A DNA stretch of 64,000 bases from Zanthoxylum bungeanum (taxonomy: Eukaryota > Streptophyta > Magnoliopsida > Sapindales > Rutaceae): the NCBI GenBank assembly GCA_019454045.1, contig SKCR01037637.1, positions 1 to 64,000 on the forward strand. The letters run 5' to 3'. The first letter of the stretch is position 1; each line of letters begins with the position of its first letter. Under the pieces are notes generated by a model. It searched no databases. It saw nothing but the letters and a program-made list of their open reading frames with translations, and was not told where the DNA came from. Below, in pieces: positions 33,757-45,180 of the stretch. A program made the translations under genes and the position numbers.

Positions 33757-34463
33757 ATGACATTGATTCAGTCAAGTGGCTTGAGGCCATGAAATCCGAA
33801 ATAGACTATATGTATCAGAATCAATTCTAGGACTTGGTAGATGCATCTGAAGGGATAAAACCCATAGGCTGCAAGTGGATTTACAACCGTAAAACTGATA
33901 CAGAAGGAAAAATCCAAACCTATAAGGCTAGGTTGGTGGCAAAGGTTATAGACAAATCCAAGGAATTGACTATGAAGAAACCTTCTCGTTTTTGCAATGA
34001 TAAAGTCCATTCGAATTTTACTAGCACTAGCTGCACACTTTGATTATGAGATTTGGCAAATGGATGTCAAAACAGCTTTCCTTAATAGGAACCTCGTAGA
34101 GGAAGTTTATATGACACAACTTGAGGGGTTTGCATCTAAGGATGATCAGAATAAAGTATGCAAGCTTAAATGATCCAGTTATGGACTCAAGCAAGCCTCC
34201 AGAAGTTGGAATATACGATTTGATGAGACAATCAAAGAATTTGACTTTATCAAAAATATAGACGAGCCTTGTGTTTACAGGAAAAGTAGTGGAAGTGCTG
34301 TTGTATTTCTTGTATTATATGTCGTTGACATATTAATTATCGGGAATGATATTCCATTATGCAAGCCACTAAGTAATGGTTATCTCAGAATTTCTCCACG
34401 AAAGATTTGTGAGAAGCAGCCTACATCCACGACATTAAGATCTACCATAATAGATCTAAGAGG
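33757..34463 (+). pseudogene. D element reverse transcriptase, YVDD mutated to YVVD
   Basis: Reads DIDSVKWLEAMKSEID, then GIKPIGCKWIYNRKTDTE, TYKARLVAK, a frameshift near 33950, MDVKTAFLNR (about 34060), KQASRSWNIRFDETIKEF and SGSAVVFLVLYVVDILIIG. The catalytic motif at 34318-34329 is tat gtc gtt gac, that is YVVD; the matching stretch of C (43081-43092) still has YVDD. Stops occur at about 33829 and 34171. This enzyme would copy RNA into cDNA. Here it is dead on several counts. Confidence 0.9.
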
Positions 34464-35306
34464 TTGTTAGGACTTTCTCAATCTACGTACATAGATAAAT
34501 TTTTGAAAAGATTCAAAATGGAAGATTCCAAAAGAGGTAATTTACCTACTTCTCATGGAATCAAATTATCTAATGAGCAATGTCTACATAATTCTTCAAA
34601 TAGAGAGCGTATGAGTAGAATCCCTTATGCTTCAACAATAGGATCGATCATGTACGCCATGCTATGTATAAGACCTGATGTCTCTTATGCTATTAGCATA
34701 ACGAGCAGGTATCAGACAAATTCTGGTGAGCAACACTGGGCAGCTGTCAAAACAATCCTCAAGTATCTGAGAAGAACTAGGGATGTGTTTTTGACATACG
34801 GAGATTGTTCTGAGATGAAAGTCATTGGTTACTGTGTTATGAGCTTTCAGGCCAATAGGGATGACAGCAGATCACAAACAGGATATCTATTTACTTTGAA
34901 TGACGGTGCTGTCAGTTGGAAAAGCTCAAAGAAGTCAACTACAGCGGACTCAACCATTGAAGCCGAGTATATTGCAGTATCTGAGGCAGCTAAAGAAGCA
35001 GTCTGGATAAAAAAGTTCATCACGGAGCTGGAAGTGCTTCCCGCAATAAAGAATGGCGTCACGATATACTATGACAACACGGGCGCCATTGCTCAATCAA
35101 AGGAACCAAGGCCCTACCAAAAATCCAAGCATGTACTCAAGCGATTTCATCTCATCAAGGAGATTATTGAGAGAAAAGAAGTTATTATAGAGAAAATACC
35201 CACAGAAGATAATCTTACAGATTCTCTGACTAAAGAGCTGACTCAACAAAAGCATAATAGGCACACCCGAGAGTATGGTGTCCAGATTCATACTAGTTGG
35301 CTATAG
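34464..35306 (+). pseudogene. D element RT connection and RNase H (open, 280 codons)
   Basis: The longest intact piece of D pol: LGLSQSTYIDKFLKRFKM, SRIPYASTIGSIMYAMLC, RPDVSYAISITSRYQ, then RNase H with SRSQTGYLFTLNDGAVSWKS, TIEAEYIAVSEAAKEAVW and VTIYYDNTGAIAQSKEP. It ends at the natural stop 14 bases before the LTR. The acidic residues of copia RNase H (E in EAEY, D in YYDN) are visible, while the usual early D (GYCDADF-like) is replaced (GYCVMSF). Open by chance of slow decay; no start or upstream frame remains. Confidence 0.88.
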
Positions 35307-35320
35307 TGCAAGTGGGAGAT
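35307..35320 (+). other. D element polypurine tract
   Basis: tgcaagtgggagat directly before TGTTAGGGAT of the 3' LTR. Confidence 0.85.
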
Positions 35321-37267
35321 TGTTAGGGATATGCCCTATACCCAACTTGTGGATGGGCTATATGTACATGTATTTGTAATATTTTTCATTAATTAATAAA
35401 ATGGCAATCTTTATTATACGTGTATTACAAAAATTATATGAATCATCAAATACAGTAATAAAGCCCTTGGAGTAATAAGATGATGGCTTCCACGCCTTTT
35501 GAGAATCATTACTCTCAAATGTTCCTAGTCATAGTTTTGAGAATAATCTGAGCGTTCAAAAAGCAGAGAGACTAGCATGATGACATGATCTGCCCTTAAG
35601 TGGGGTAGCCTATCTCATAAGCTACTAGCGTAGATCCGCCTGCTTGGTGTATCACATGGATGCATGAGTTGCTCGTGTCCATTGAACTAACCGCCGAAAG
35701 TTTTCACATGGAGTGTTTATCCCATGTGTTTGTGAGAACTTTCATGTATCGACTGTATGACTAGTCCTTAGACTTGAGGTCTTTATAATCTTATGTATGG
35801 ATCAAATAACTTTGACATTCTCCTTCCCCGGTTCAAAAAGATCCAGTTATAAGGGTATGATTGGGTCATTTATTGAAACACATGAAGTTTGTAAAGATAC
35901 AACAGAGAATCGCCACTCTCTCGGATAATATTTTCCTATTATAGTAGTATTCCAGTTCACAGGTTGATATGTGTGATCAGTGCTTGAGATTGTGGCCACA
36001 GCATAAGAATCATGAGAGATTCATGGGTTAGCACGATTCATGACACTATCAACATCATACATTTGACCATATGGTAGACACTTTCTGTACCCTAGGTTCA
36101 TAGGTGGGGATATAGTGAAGCGATGGACTGTATCATATGTAAATCACATGCAGAATGGGTATATATCTTTCCTTCTCATTTGGGAGTCTCGGCATATTGC
36201 TAGATGTAAACCTTGGTTATTGAAATCGAACGACCATCTCATCGGAGGATAATTTATGTTCGATTAAATTATCATGATTCATTTCATGTCCAACTTGAGG
36301 GGAACCCAAAAGGTCACATACAACAAAGTCGAAATCAATGGTTAATAGTGCACAATAAAAATTTAAGAGCATATATGATTACTATAGGAATTGTTCATAA
36401 ATGGTTCAATGTGTTTACTTATTGAACAGATCATTTATGAGGTTCCATAGTGACTTAGGGATTGGTGAATGACGTTAGGGGCACTTTGGGAATTGGGATA
36501 AATAAATAAACGCAAATGGCTCTTCATTCATTTTTTTTATTATTTTATTTGTTATTTATTTTGAATTCCAATTCGGCCCAAACTTTTATTAGGGTTTTAT
36601 AATCTCATTAAACCACTAAATTAAGATCCAATGGCTAAGATTAAATTAGCATTTATCCCACATCAGATTATTAATTAATTTTGTTGTCTTTGGAGCACCT
36701 ATATAAACCCAAAGAATTCTTTAAAAAATTTTACACCAACAACATTTCATATCTTGGGTTTATATAAGTGAACGACTCTAAAATTTAAGAGTAAGCTACT
36801 GATTTTGAGGATCCTTAAGTCTAATTGATTTGAGGAATCTCAAGTTAAAAGTTTTGAGGTATTTGCCTAGGCTAGCACCAAGGGAAAAATACTTGTGCAC
36901 TCAAGGCGTAGTCTTGCCATTGAGTTTTTGGCTTTAGTGTGTGCATCTTTGAAGGCCACACACTTGGGTGGATCTTTGGAATGTGGAAGAGCTTGTTGAG
37001 TTCGAGAAAAGCTTGTAGATTGGAGGGAGGACTGGAGGAGTCTTCGGTTCAAGTAAGTCTTTTTCTTTCTTTATTTTAATTAGAGTTCTTATGATAGTTA
37101 GCATGTTTAGGTTTATGTTCTTTATATGTTTTATGAGTTTTTATTCTTAGAATATATAGTAACATGCCTAGGCTTGTAGAATAATCAAAACAGATGGGTC
37201 TTGGGTAATGGGATAGCGGCATCATAATTTTAATTTTCCGCTGTACACTCACAGACGTTTCCTAACA
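35321..37267 (+). repeat. D element 3' LTR (1947 bp)
   Basis: TGTTAGGGATATGCCC ... TTTCCTAACA. The same family as the C LTRs (40153-42090 and 46544-49013). It is the inverted counterpart of the C 3' LTR 2.9 kb away. A clear TATA box lies at 36699-36709. Small ORFs within it are not conserved. Confidence 0.92.
36699..36709 (+). promoter_or_regulatory. TATA box in the D LTR
   Basis: ctatataaacc inside the LTR, with the same sequence in the C 3' LTR (tttatatagg, about 40702). The C 5' LTR has lost two of these bases. It is the likely core promoter of the family. Confidence 0.6.
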
Positions 37268-37521
37268 GTGACAAACTACATTGTAATTGCGCACTACATT
37301 GTAAGTCATAAGGTCTTTGTCTAATATACATGTATCACTAAACCAGATTCGGTTTCGTTTTAATCATAATTGAATATCCAATCGTAATTAGATCGAGTAT
37401 GTGTATAAAAGACAAGAGGTGCTACCATTAAATAAGTAATATTATGGAAAATGGAATTTCTCGTATTCATGAATAGGACATAAATACGATCTGGATTGGC
37501 ACTTCGAGCACCAACCCTAAC
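37268..37521 (-). repeat. H: terminal fragment of a third copia-type LTR
   Basis: In sense it starts TGTTAGGGTTGGTGCTCGAA, close to the start of the E LTR (TGTTGGGGTTGGTGCTCAGA), but soon diverges from E, so it is a related family. It abuts the RT of G on its right and the end of the D LTR on its left, so D probably inserted into H and H into G. The rest of H is not seen. Confidence 0.6.
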
Positions 37522-38400
37522 ACCCCTTGGTAATCCGAACTTGCTAATATCCAGACCATAAATCCAGCTTTGAGAAGTAGAATGCTTTGGACAAACGATC
37601 AAATAAATCTCCCACCAACGAAATCGAATACTTGTTCAAAGCCCGATAATCCACAGACATCCGCAAGGATCAATCTTGCTTCTTCTGGAAAAAAAAACAG
37701 GAGCACTATATAGAGCTTTAGATGGCTGGATCATTCCGACATCAAGCAACTCTCCCAACTGCTTATGCAATTCAACTAGTTTTGGAGGACTCATCCGGTA
37801 AGGTACTTGGGCAGGCGGCCGAGTACCAGGGACCAATTCTATCTTGTGGTCAGTAGGTTTTCGAGGTGGACGGGACTTCGACAACTCTAGAGACATTACA
37901 TCCTTATATTCCATCAATAGTTCCGCAACCACATCAGACACATCCACAGTCGTTCCCACTTTGACTTCTATGAGTGTCGCCAAATATGTTTCCTCCTCGC
38001 ACTTCAACCCACTCTCAATCTGTAAGGCTGACATAAACTTCTGTTGTTCTTTAGCCCGTTTACTCCCGCACATCTTGCCAATCGCAGGGATAAAGCATGG
38101 TTGATCCTCATCACCAATCAAAAGACCTGCCAAGTAAGACATCGCAACAACTTTGGCCTGGATGAAAAAATAAGTCCATAAAATCAACTCGAAGTCATCC
38201 AAAGATACTGCCATCAACGTTCAAGACGCATTCCACTAGCCAAGTTGTATAGTCACTCTCGTAACTATGCTTTGAACTTGTTCTGCTGTCGAATTGACAG
38301 CATTAATACTACTCCCTGATTTAGTCAATTCGAGGCCTAACTTTTTGGCAACTCCCACTGCAACAAAGTTATGTGCCTAGTGTCCACCATTACCCTCACT
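37522..38400 (-). pseudogene. G element: Ty3/gypsy protease and reverse transcriptase start
   Basis: In sense a protease remnant DT.AHNFVAVGVA lies at about 38385-38345, with a small indel at the catalytic DTG. The RT-side frame 38217-37636 reads LLMEYKDVMSLELSKSRPPR, then DHKIELVPGTRPPAQVPYRM, LVELHKQLGELLDVGMIQPS and YSAPVFF, the entry of a Ty3/gypsy RT. After a frameshift the next landmark is a KLDL-SGY-like stretch (about 37580-37560), where H cuts it off. The active-site YxDD, RNase H and integrase are absent. Confidence 0.85.
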
Positions 38401-39574
38401 GTTTTCCCATTGATTAGAACTTGGCATACATCAAGCTATTATCAAATTTGTCTTCCCGTATTGCATTCACCAACTGAAGAGGGTTTATTTGACTAGACCC
38501 TGCCGAGTCTCATTCCCCTTCCTTGCCATTTCTACAGCCATAAGTGCATTCAGTTTCTCATTTTTGGGGCAATCTCTCACCCTATGTGGACTATCACAGA
38601 TGAAACAACCCTTGTTGTTGTTGTTCACTCTCTTGAACTTACCATCATCTTATGACTTTCTTTTTCCCTCATTGTTCTTCTTCTTTTCCTCATTCTCCGA
38701 GTCTTTGTACTTCTCTTTTCCATTACCCTTCGGATCAGGTTTGGACTTGGTTGAAGAACTAGGTCTATAGTCTACAAGACACTCCACCACTGCCATGACG
38801 CAAGCAAGTCACGCACACCTTGCCTCCGCAATTCAATTTGTGCCCAAGTTTGTAATCCAGACATGAAGTTAAATAGCTTATCTTCCCCGGGCATGTTCCT
38901 TATGTCTAATATCAAGAAACTAAACTGCTTCATATAATCTCGAATTGAGCCAGTATATTTCAGACTTTTCAAGGTTTTCCTTACAATCCACGCTGTTTTG
39001 GTGGGGATGAATTGATCATTCAAATCCTTTTTCAGCGCCTCCCATGTGTTTATTGTGGGACGCTCCCCATTTCATCATAATCTAACCAAGTTCTTCACCA
39101 TAATTTTTCATCACCCGCCAAGTACATGCTCGTGATAGTCACTTTCTCCACCTCTAGAACATAAGTAGCCTTGAAATACTGATCCATGTCCCATAAGAAG
39201 TTCTCCAATTCCTTCACATTTCGAGCACCTCTGAAAGGTTTTGGTTTAAGAACTTTCAATTTGGTCGGGACTTCACCCCCAATAGGCTGTCCACTTCCCA
39301 ATGCCCTCTTTAGAAGAGTGATGTCCCTCATCATCTCCTCCTTAGTCACTTTCCACGCTTCCACCAAATCCGCACAATCTTTGGTGACTATAGCAATGCG
39401 TTTCTCCACATCAACCCGTTGTGTGTCAAGTTTGTTTCGAAGGCCTATGATTTCCCATGCAAATTGCTCCATCAACAAAAACAAAGAAGGAACAATCTCT
39501 CGGCTAGACTCCCCAGTGAGTGCCTCCAACTTAGCCACCCGCTCCTTTAACTCAATGTTAGTTCCGCCCACCAT
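38401..39574 (-). pseudogene. G element: gag with zinc knuckle
   Basis: The start is placed at the ATG near 39574 (MVGGTNIELKERVAKLEAL), only 14 bases after the PBS, as in many plant chromoviruses. Gag runs through PKPFRGARNVKELENFLWDM, VTITSMYLAGDEKLW and, after a W-to-stop change near 39094 and a frameshift, TKTAWIVRKTLKSLKYTG to FNFMSGLQTWAQIELRRQ. The knuckle CFICDSPHRVRDC lies near 38617-38577, spaced C-x2-C-x3-H-x4-C as in chromovirus Gags. The exact lineage (Reina, Galadriel or other) is not determined. Confidence 0.85.
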
Positions 39575-39587
39575 CAGACCAAGACGA

Positions 39588-39600
39588 CACTCTGATACCA
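39588..39600 (-). other. G element primer binding site
   Basis: Sense tggtatcagagtg, the initiator-Met type, two bases after an LTR end ...GTGTGTCA. Confidence 0.82.
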
Positions 39601-39602
39601 GT

Positions 39603-40152
39603 TGACACACAGTTAAATTTCAACCCCAACTTAGTCAGTCTTTTCCCACAAGCATACACAAGTCATAGGCAGTCACTCCACAATGTTCACGCACTCTCAC
39701 AGTAAGCACACAAGCAACCCAGGCATCAAGTAAATACAAGACACAAAGCTTTACAAGACAAACCCCAACCTTTTCTATTACTCACCAAAGCAATTATAAG
39801 GAACCGTGATAGGCTCACAATGAACATTCACTCTTGTACACTCATGTACTATGCTCTATCTCTTTTCGTATGTTCTTCACAAACACAATATAAACTAGTG
39901 GAAGTGACACCCCAACTTCCCCAGGATGTGCTGGCCCAATAGGCATCAGCCAAATAATCACATAGAAGTTACATCCCAACTCGTCTAGGAAGTTCACACA
40001 CAAAAAAAAGTACCAATCGAATATTCCCTCATGTTTCCCAACTAGCCATGGTTACCAGCAGTTTTCCTCGAAACTGCCCCATGTGTTTTACATGTGAAGC
40101 CAACTCTCTTGCATGTGCACGCCAATAGCCATGTAAGTACGTGCCAACTACC
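39603..40152 (-). repeat. G element 5' LTR, part next to the PBS
   Basis: Follows the PBS (terminal CA in sense at 39603-39604). It holds no ORF of note. It is interrupted at 40152 by C, with the possible TSD ctacc, and resumes at 49014. The right end holds repeated gcatgtg/catgtgaagcc words that also occur after C. Confidence 0.72.
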
Positions 40153-42090
40153 TATTGGGAAGCGGTCATGAGTGCGCAGCGGAAAATTTAAAAATTAGGA
40201 TGCCGCTATCCCAATGCCCAAGACCCATTTGTTTTGATTATTCTGCAAGCCTAGACATGTTAATATATATTCTAAGCATAAAAACTCATAAAACATGCAA
40301 AGAACATAAACCTAAACATGCTAACTATCATATTAACTCTAATTAAAATAAAGAAAGAAAAAGACTTACTTGAACCGAAGACTCCTCCAGTCCTCCCTCT
40401 AATCTACAAGTTTTCTCGAACTCAGCAAGCTCTTCTACGTTCCAAAGAGCCACACAAGTGTGTGGCCTCCAAAGATGCACACACTAAAGCCAAAAACTCA
40501 ACGGTGAGTGAACAAGTTTTTTTCCCTTGGTGCTAGCCTAGGCAAATACCTCAAAACTTTTAACTTGGGATTCCTCTAATCAATTAGACTTAAGGATCCT
40601 CAAAATCAGTAGCTTACTCATAAATTTTAGAGTCGTTCACTTATATAAACCCAAGATATGAAATGTTTTTGGTGTAAAAATTTTTAAAGAATTTTTTGGG
40701 TTTATATAGGTGCTCCAAAGAAAACAAAATTAATTTATAATCTGATGTGGGATAAATGCTAATTTATTCTTAGCCATTGGATCTTAATTTAGTGATTTAA
40801 TGAGATTATAAAACCCTAATAAGAGTTTGGGCCGAATTGGAATTCAAAACAAATAAAAAAATAAAATAAAAAATAATAATTAAAAAACGTAGATTTTTTT
40901 CTTTTTCATTTTTCCAATTCCCAAAGTGCCCCTATCGTCATTCACCAATCCCTAAGCCACTTTGGAACCTCATAAATGATCTGTTCAATAATTAAACATA
41001 TTGAACCATTTATGAACAATTCCTACAACAATCATATATGTTGTTAAATTTGTATTGTGCATTGTTAACCATTGATTTCAACTTTGTTGTGTGTGACCTT
41101 TTGGGTTCCCCTCAAGTTGGACATGAAATGAATCGTGATAATTTAATCGAACATAAAAGTATCCTCCAATAAAATGGTCGTTCGATTTCAATGACTAAGG
41201 TTGACATCTAGCAACATGCCAATGCCCTCAAATGAGAAGGAAAGATATATACCCATTTTTTTATTCGATTTACATATGATACGGTCGCTTGCCTCACTAT
41301 ATCCCCACCGTTCGAACAAGGGTACAGAAAGTGTCTACCCATATAGTCAAAGGTATGATGTTGATAGTGTCATAAATAGTACTAACCCAAGAATCTCACA
41401 TGATTCTTCCGCTGCGGCCACAGTCTCAAGCACTGATCACACATATCAACCAGCGAATTGGAATACTACAATTGTAAGAAAATATTATCCGAGAGAGTGG
41501 CGATTCTCTGCTGTATCTTTACAAACTTTATGTGTTTCAACAAATGACCCAATCATACCCTTATGACTGGATCTTTTGAACCGGGGAAGGAGAATGTCAA
41601 AGTTATTTGATCCACACATAAGATTGTAAAGACTTCAAGTTTATGGACTAGTCATACAATCAATACATGAAAGTTCTCATAGACACATGGGATAAACACT
41701 CCATGTGAAAACTTTCGGCGGTCATTTTGATAGACACGAGTAATTCATGCATCCATGTGATACACCAAGCGGACGGATCTCTGCTAGTAGCCTATGAGAT
41801 CGGCTACCCCACTTAAGGGTATATTATATCATCATGCTAGTCTCTCTGCTTTGTGAACGCCCAGATTATTCATAAAACTATGACTAGGAATATTTAAGAG
41901 TAATGATTCTCATAAGGCGTGGAAGCCATCATCTTATTACTCCAAGGGCTTTATTACAATGTTTGATGATTCATATAAGTTATGTAAGACACGTATAATA
42001 AAGATTGACATTTTATCAATTAATGAAAATGTTACAAATCGATGTACATATAACCCATCCACAAGTTGGGTATAAGGCATATCCCTAACA
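40153..42090 (-). repeat. C element 3' LTR (1938 bp)
   Basis: In sense TGTTAGGGATATGCCTTATA ... CCCAATA. It aligns with the D 3' LTR throughout. It holds one copy of the segment that is duplicated in the C 5' LTR, and an intact TATA box. Confidence 0.92.
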
Positions 42091-42708
42091 ATATCCCATT
42101 TGCACTATAGCCAACTAGTATGAATCTGGACACCATACTCTTGGGTGTGCCTATCATGTTTTTGTTGAGTCAGCCTTTTAGTAAGAGAATCTGCAAGATT
42201 ATCTTTTGTGGGTATTTTCTCTATAATAACTTATTTTCTCTCAACAATCTCTCTGATGAGATGAAATGGCCTGAGTACATGCTTGGATTTCTGGTGGGAC
42301 CTTGGTACCTTGATTGAGCAATGGCACCCGTGTTGTCACAATACATCGTGACGCCATTCTTTATTACCGGGAGCACTTCCAGCTCCGTGATGAACTTTTT
42401 TATCCAGACAGCTTCTTTAGCTGCCTCAGATGCTACAATATTCTCGGCTTCAATGGTTGAGTCCACTGTAGTTGACTGCTTTAAGATTTTCCAACTGATA
42501 GCTCCGCCATTCAAAGTAAATATATATCATGTTTGCGATCTACTGTCATCCCTATCGGTCTGAAAGCTCGCATCATAATAACCAATGACTTTCATCTCAG
42601 AACAATCTCCGTATGTCAAAAACACATCCTTAGTTCTTCTCAGATACATGAGGATTGTTTTGACAGCTGCCCAGTGTTGCTCACCAGGATTTGCCTGATA
42701 CCTGCTCG
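42091..42708 (-). pseudogene. C element RNase H
   Basis: In sense, after a frame change at about 42709, it continues with DPGEQHWAAVKTI-type sequence and then the frame 42514-42221: NGGAISWKILKQSTTVDSTI, EAENIVASEAAKEAVWIKK, FITELEVLPVIKNGVTMYCD. EAEY has become EAEN. A TGA at about 42528 replaces an early codon. The purine tract aaatgggatat lies at 42091-42101. Confidence 0.86.
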
Positions 42709-43797
42709 TTATTCTAAGAGAAAAGAGACATCAGGTCTTGTACATAATATGGCGTACATGATCGATCCTATCGCTGAAGCATAATGTATCCTACTCATAC
42801 GCTCTCTATCTGAAGAAGTATGTGGACATTGCTCCATAGATAATTTGATTCCATGACAAGTAGGTAAATTACCTCTTTTGGAATCTTCCATTTTGAATCT
42901 TTTCAAAACTTTATCTATGTACGTAGATTGAAAAAGTCCTAACAACCTCTTAGATCTATTACAGTAGATCTTAATGTCGATGATGTAGGCTTCTTCTCCC
43001 AAATCTTTCATGGAGAAATTCTGAGATAACCATTGCTTGGTGGCTTGCATCATGGGAGTATAATTCCCGATGATTAATATGTCATCGACATATAATACAA
43101 GAAATACTACAACACTCCCACTATTTTTCCTGAAAACACAAGGCTCGTCTACATTTTTGATGTAGTCAAATTCTTTGATTGTCTCATCAAATCGTATATT
43201 CCAACTTCTGGAGGCTTGCTTGAGTCTATAAATGGATTGTTTAAGCTTGCATACTTTATTATGATCATCCTTCGATGCAAACCCCTCAGGTTGTGTCATA
43301 TAGACTTCCTCTACGAGGTTCCCATTAAGGAAAGCTGTTTTGACATCCATCTGCCAAATCTCATAATCAAAGTGTGCAGCTAGTGCCAATAAAATTAGAA
43401 TGGACTTTACCATTGCAACAAGCGAGAAGGTTTCGTCATAGTCAATTCCTTGGATTTGTCTATTACATTTCGCCACCAATCTAGCCTTATAGGTTTGGAT
43501 GTTGTCTTCTGCATCAGTTTTACGCTTGTAAATCCACTTACAGCCTATGGGTTTTATCCCTTCAGGTGCATCTACCAAGTCCCAAACTTGATTCTGATAC
43601 ATAGAGTTTATTTCGAATTTCATGGCCGCAAGCCACTTGACTGAATCAATGTCACGCATTGCTTCATCATAACTGGTGGGATCGTCATTATCAATGACCT
43701 GATCATGTTCCTCATCAATAAAGAAACCATTTCTTTCAGGCTCATATCTTTCCCAACTAGACCTTCTAAGTTTATAACCTTGTGGTTGTTCCGTCAC
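42709..43797 (-). pseudogene. C element reverse transcriptase (open, 362 codons)
   Basis: The best-preserved RT in the window. In sense it reads LRRSSWERYEPERNGFFIDE, DDPTSYDEAMRDIDSVKW, GIKPIGCKWIYKRKTDAE, TYKARLVAK, MDVKTAFLNGNLVEEVYM, QASRSWNIRFDETIKEFDY and VFLVLYVDDILIIGN, with the catalytic YVDD intact at 43092-43081. It ends in the connection domain (AIGSIMYAILCTRPDVSF) at a frame break. It is separated from the upstream frame by the TGA at 43921-43923. It might still be an active domain if expressed, but the element lacks an integrase core. Confidence 0.9.
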
Positions 43798-43920
43798 TGC
43801 CCTTTTCAGGGGCCTAGGGTTGAGTTCTATGTCAATTTGTTCTTCTCGTACCTCATCGAGGTTAAGTCTACTCCCACTATATTTCTTGAGAAGGAATTCA
43901 TTCTCTAGAAATTTAGCATT

Positions 43921-45180
43921 TCATGAGACAAATATTCTTTGTTCATTTGGGACGTAGAACACGTATGCTCTTGAGTTCAAGGTATATCTTACAAATTTAC
44001 ATTTAACTGTTCTATCATCTAATTTGTTAGTTTGTTTGAGCTTAACATATGCGTCACATCCCCAAACTCTTAGAAAACTAAGACTAGGATATTTCTCAGA
44101 CCATAACTCATATCGTGTTTGACTAATAGTTTTGGAAGGAACTTGGTTTATTAGTAGTGTTGCAATTTCTCCCCAAAATGAAAGAGGTAGATCCGTGCCT
44201 AACATCATTGATCGGACCATATCTAATAATATCCGATTTCTCCTTTGAAAGAGGTAGATGTTACACAAGTAAGTCCCACAACCGATGTCAAGCACCCAAG
44301 TAGAAGGTTCAGAGTTTTGAGAATATAGTTCAATCATATACAACATACCTGAAGCATTGGGCTTCTTGGCCTCTTGGGCTTCCCTAGCTACCTTGGCTTT
44401 CAAGAATCTACAGTCTTTCTTCCAATGACCATTCTTTCCACAAAAGAAACATTTCCCCTTTCCTTTTTTCTTCTCTACCTTACCATTGGGCTTTAGGTGA
44501 TCTGGAGCCTTGCCCTTGCCCTTATTTTTCTTTGGGCCTCGTGGCTTCAGGTCCGTACCCATAAGCATGACGGAGGTTTTAAGCTCCGATTTCAAGTCCT
44601 TCTCTACTTGCTTTATTAGATTATGCAATTCTGCTAAATTAGCTTCTTTTTTAGACAGATGAAACTGCATAATAAAGTTAGAGAAGTCTTTTGGTAAGGA
44701 CTGAAGAATTAGATCATGACCTATCTCATGATCCATGATGAACCCGAGGTTGGCCAATTTTTCAATGTGGCCAATCATCTTAAGCACATGTCCACTAACA
44801 GATCCTTCCTTATACCTTGTTTGGAATAAGGCACATGACACTTGGAATATCACGGTATGAACGGAAGTTACATACAACTCCTATAAGTGAAAGATGATGG
44901 TTTGAGCATCCATATCTTCGTGAGATTTCTGAAGTTCGTCCGACATAGAGCCAAGCATTATGCAAACTGCTTATTCATCATCATCGATGTGTTTCTTCCA
45001 AGCATCAAATTTAATCTGGTCATCATTTTCTGCGGGTTCAAGGGGAAATGGTCTTTCAAGAACATAGAAAATATTTTCTTGTCGCAAGACAATTTTAAGA
45101 TTTCTAAACCAATCATTATAGTTGTCCCCTTCGAGCTTATGCTCATCAAGGATGGAACGAAGTGATACTCTACTTTCCAT
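43921..45180 (-). pseudogene. C element gag-protease fused in frame to the integrase tail (core deleted)
   Basis: The start ATG is at 45180 (MESRVSLRSILDEHKLEGDN). Two stops, Q-to-TAA near 44970 and N-to-TAG near 44884, break the Gag N-terminus. From 44877 a 318-codon frame then runs through Gag (SLPKDFSNFIMQFHLSKKEA), an intact CCHC knuckle KCFFCGKNGHWKKDC (about 44455-44410) and protease WVLDIGCGTYLCN (DIG for DTG). It goes directly into QRRNRILLDMVRSMM, the end of the integrase core, and to YVFYVPNEQRIFVS. About 860 bp present in D (4866-5720) are gone, with a 14-nt filler at the join near 44248. Confidence 0.9.

Larger units (their letters stand above)
33752..37267 (+). mobile_element. 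D element, right part (RT, RNase H, 3' LTR)
   Basis: Continuation of the D element from 6312, ending with its 3' LTR. The right TSD candidate is gtgac (37268-37272), adjoining the LTR fragment H. Confidence 0.92.

Noticed and set aside
36213..36425. Small ORFs in D and C LTRs (for example 41201-41566 and 48199-48402) as host genes
   Set aside because: All lie inside defined LTR boundaries and are broken by indels between LTR copies.
37268..37272. gtgac as a proven TSD of D
   Set aside because: Only the right copy is in the window. It is a prediction, not a confirmed duplication.
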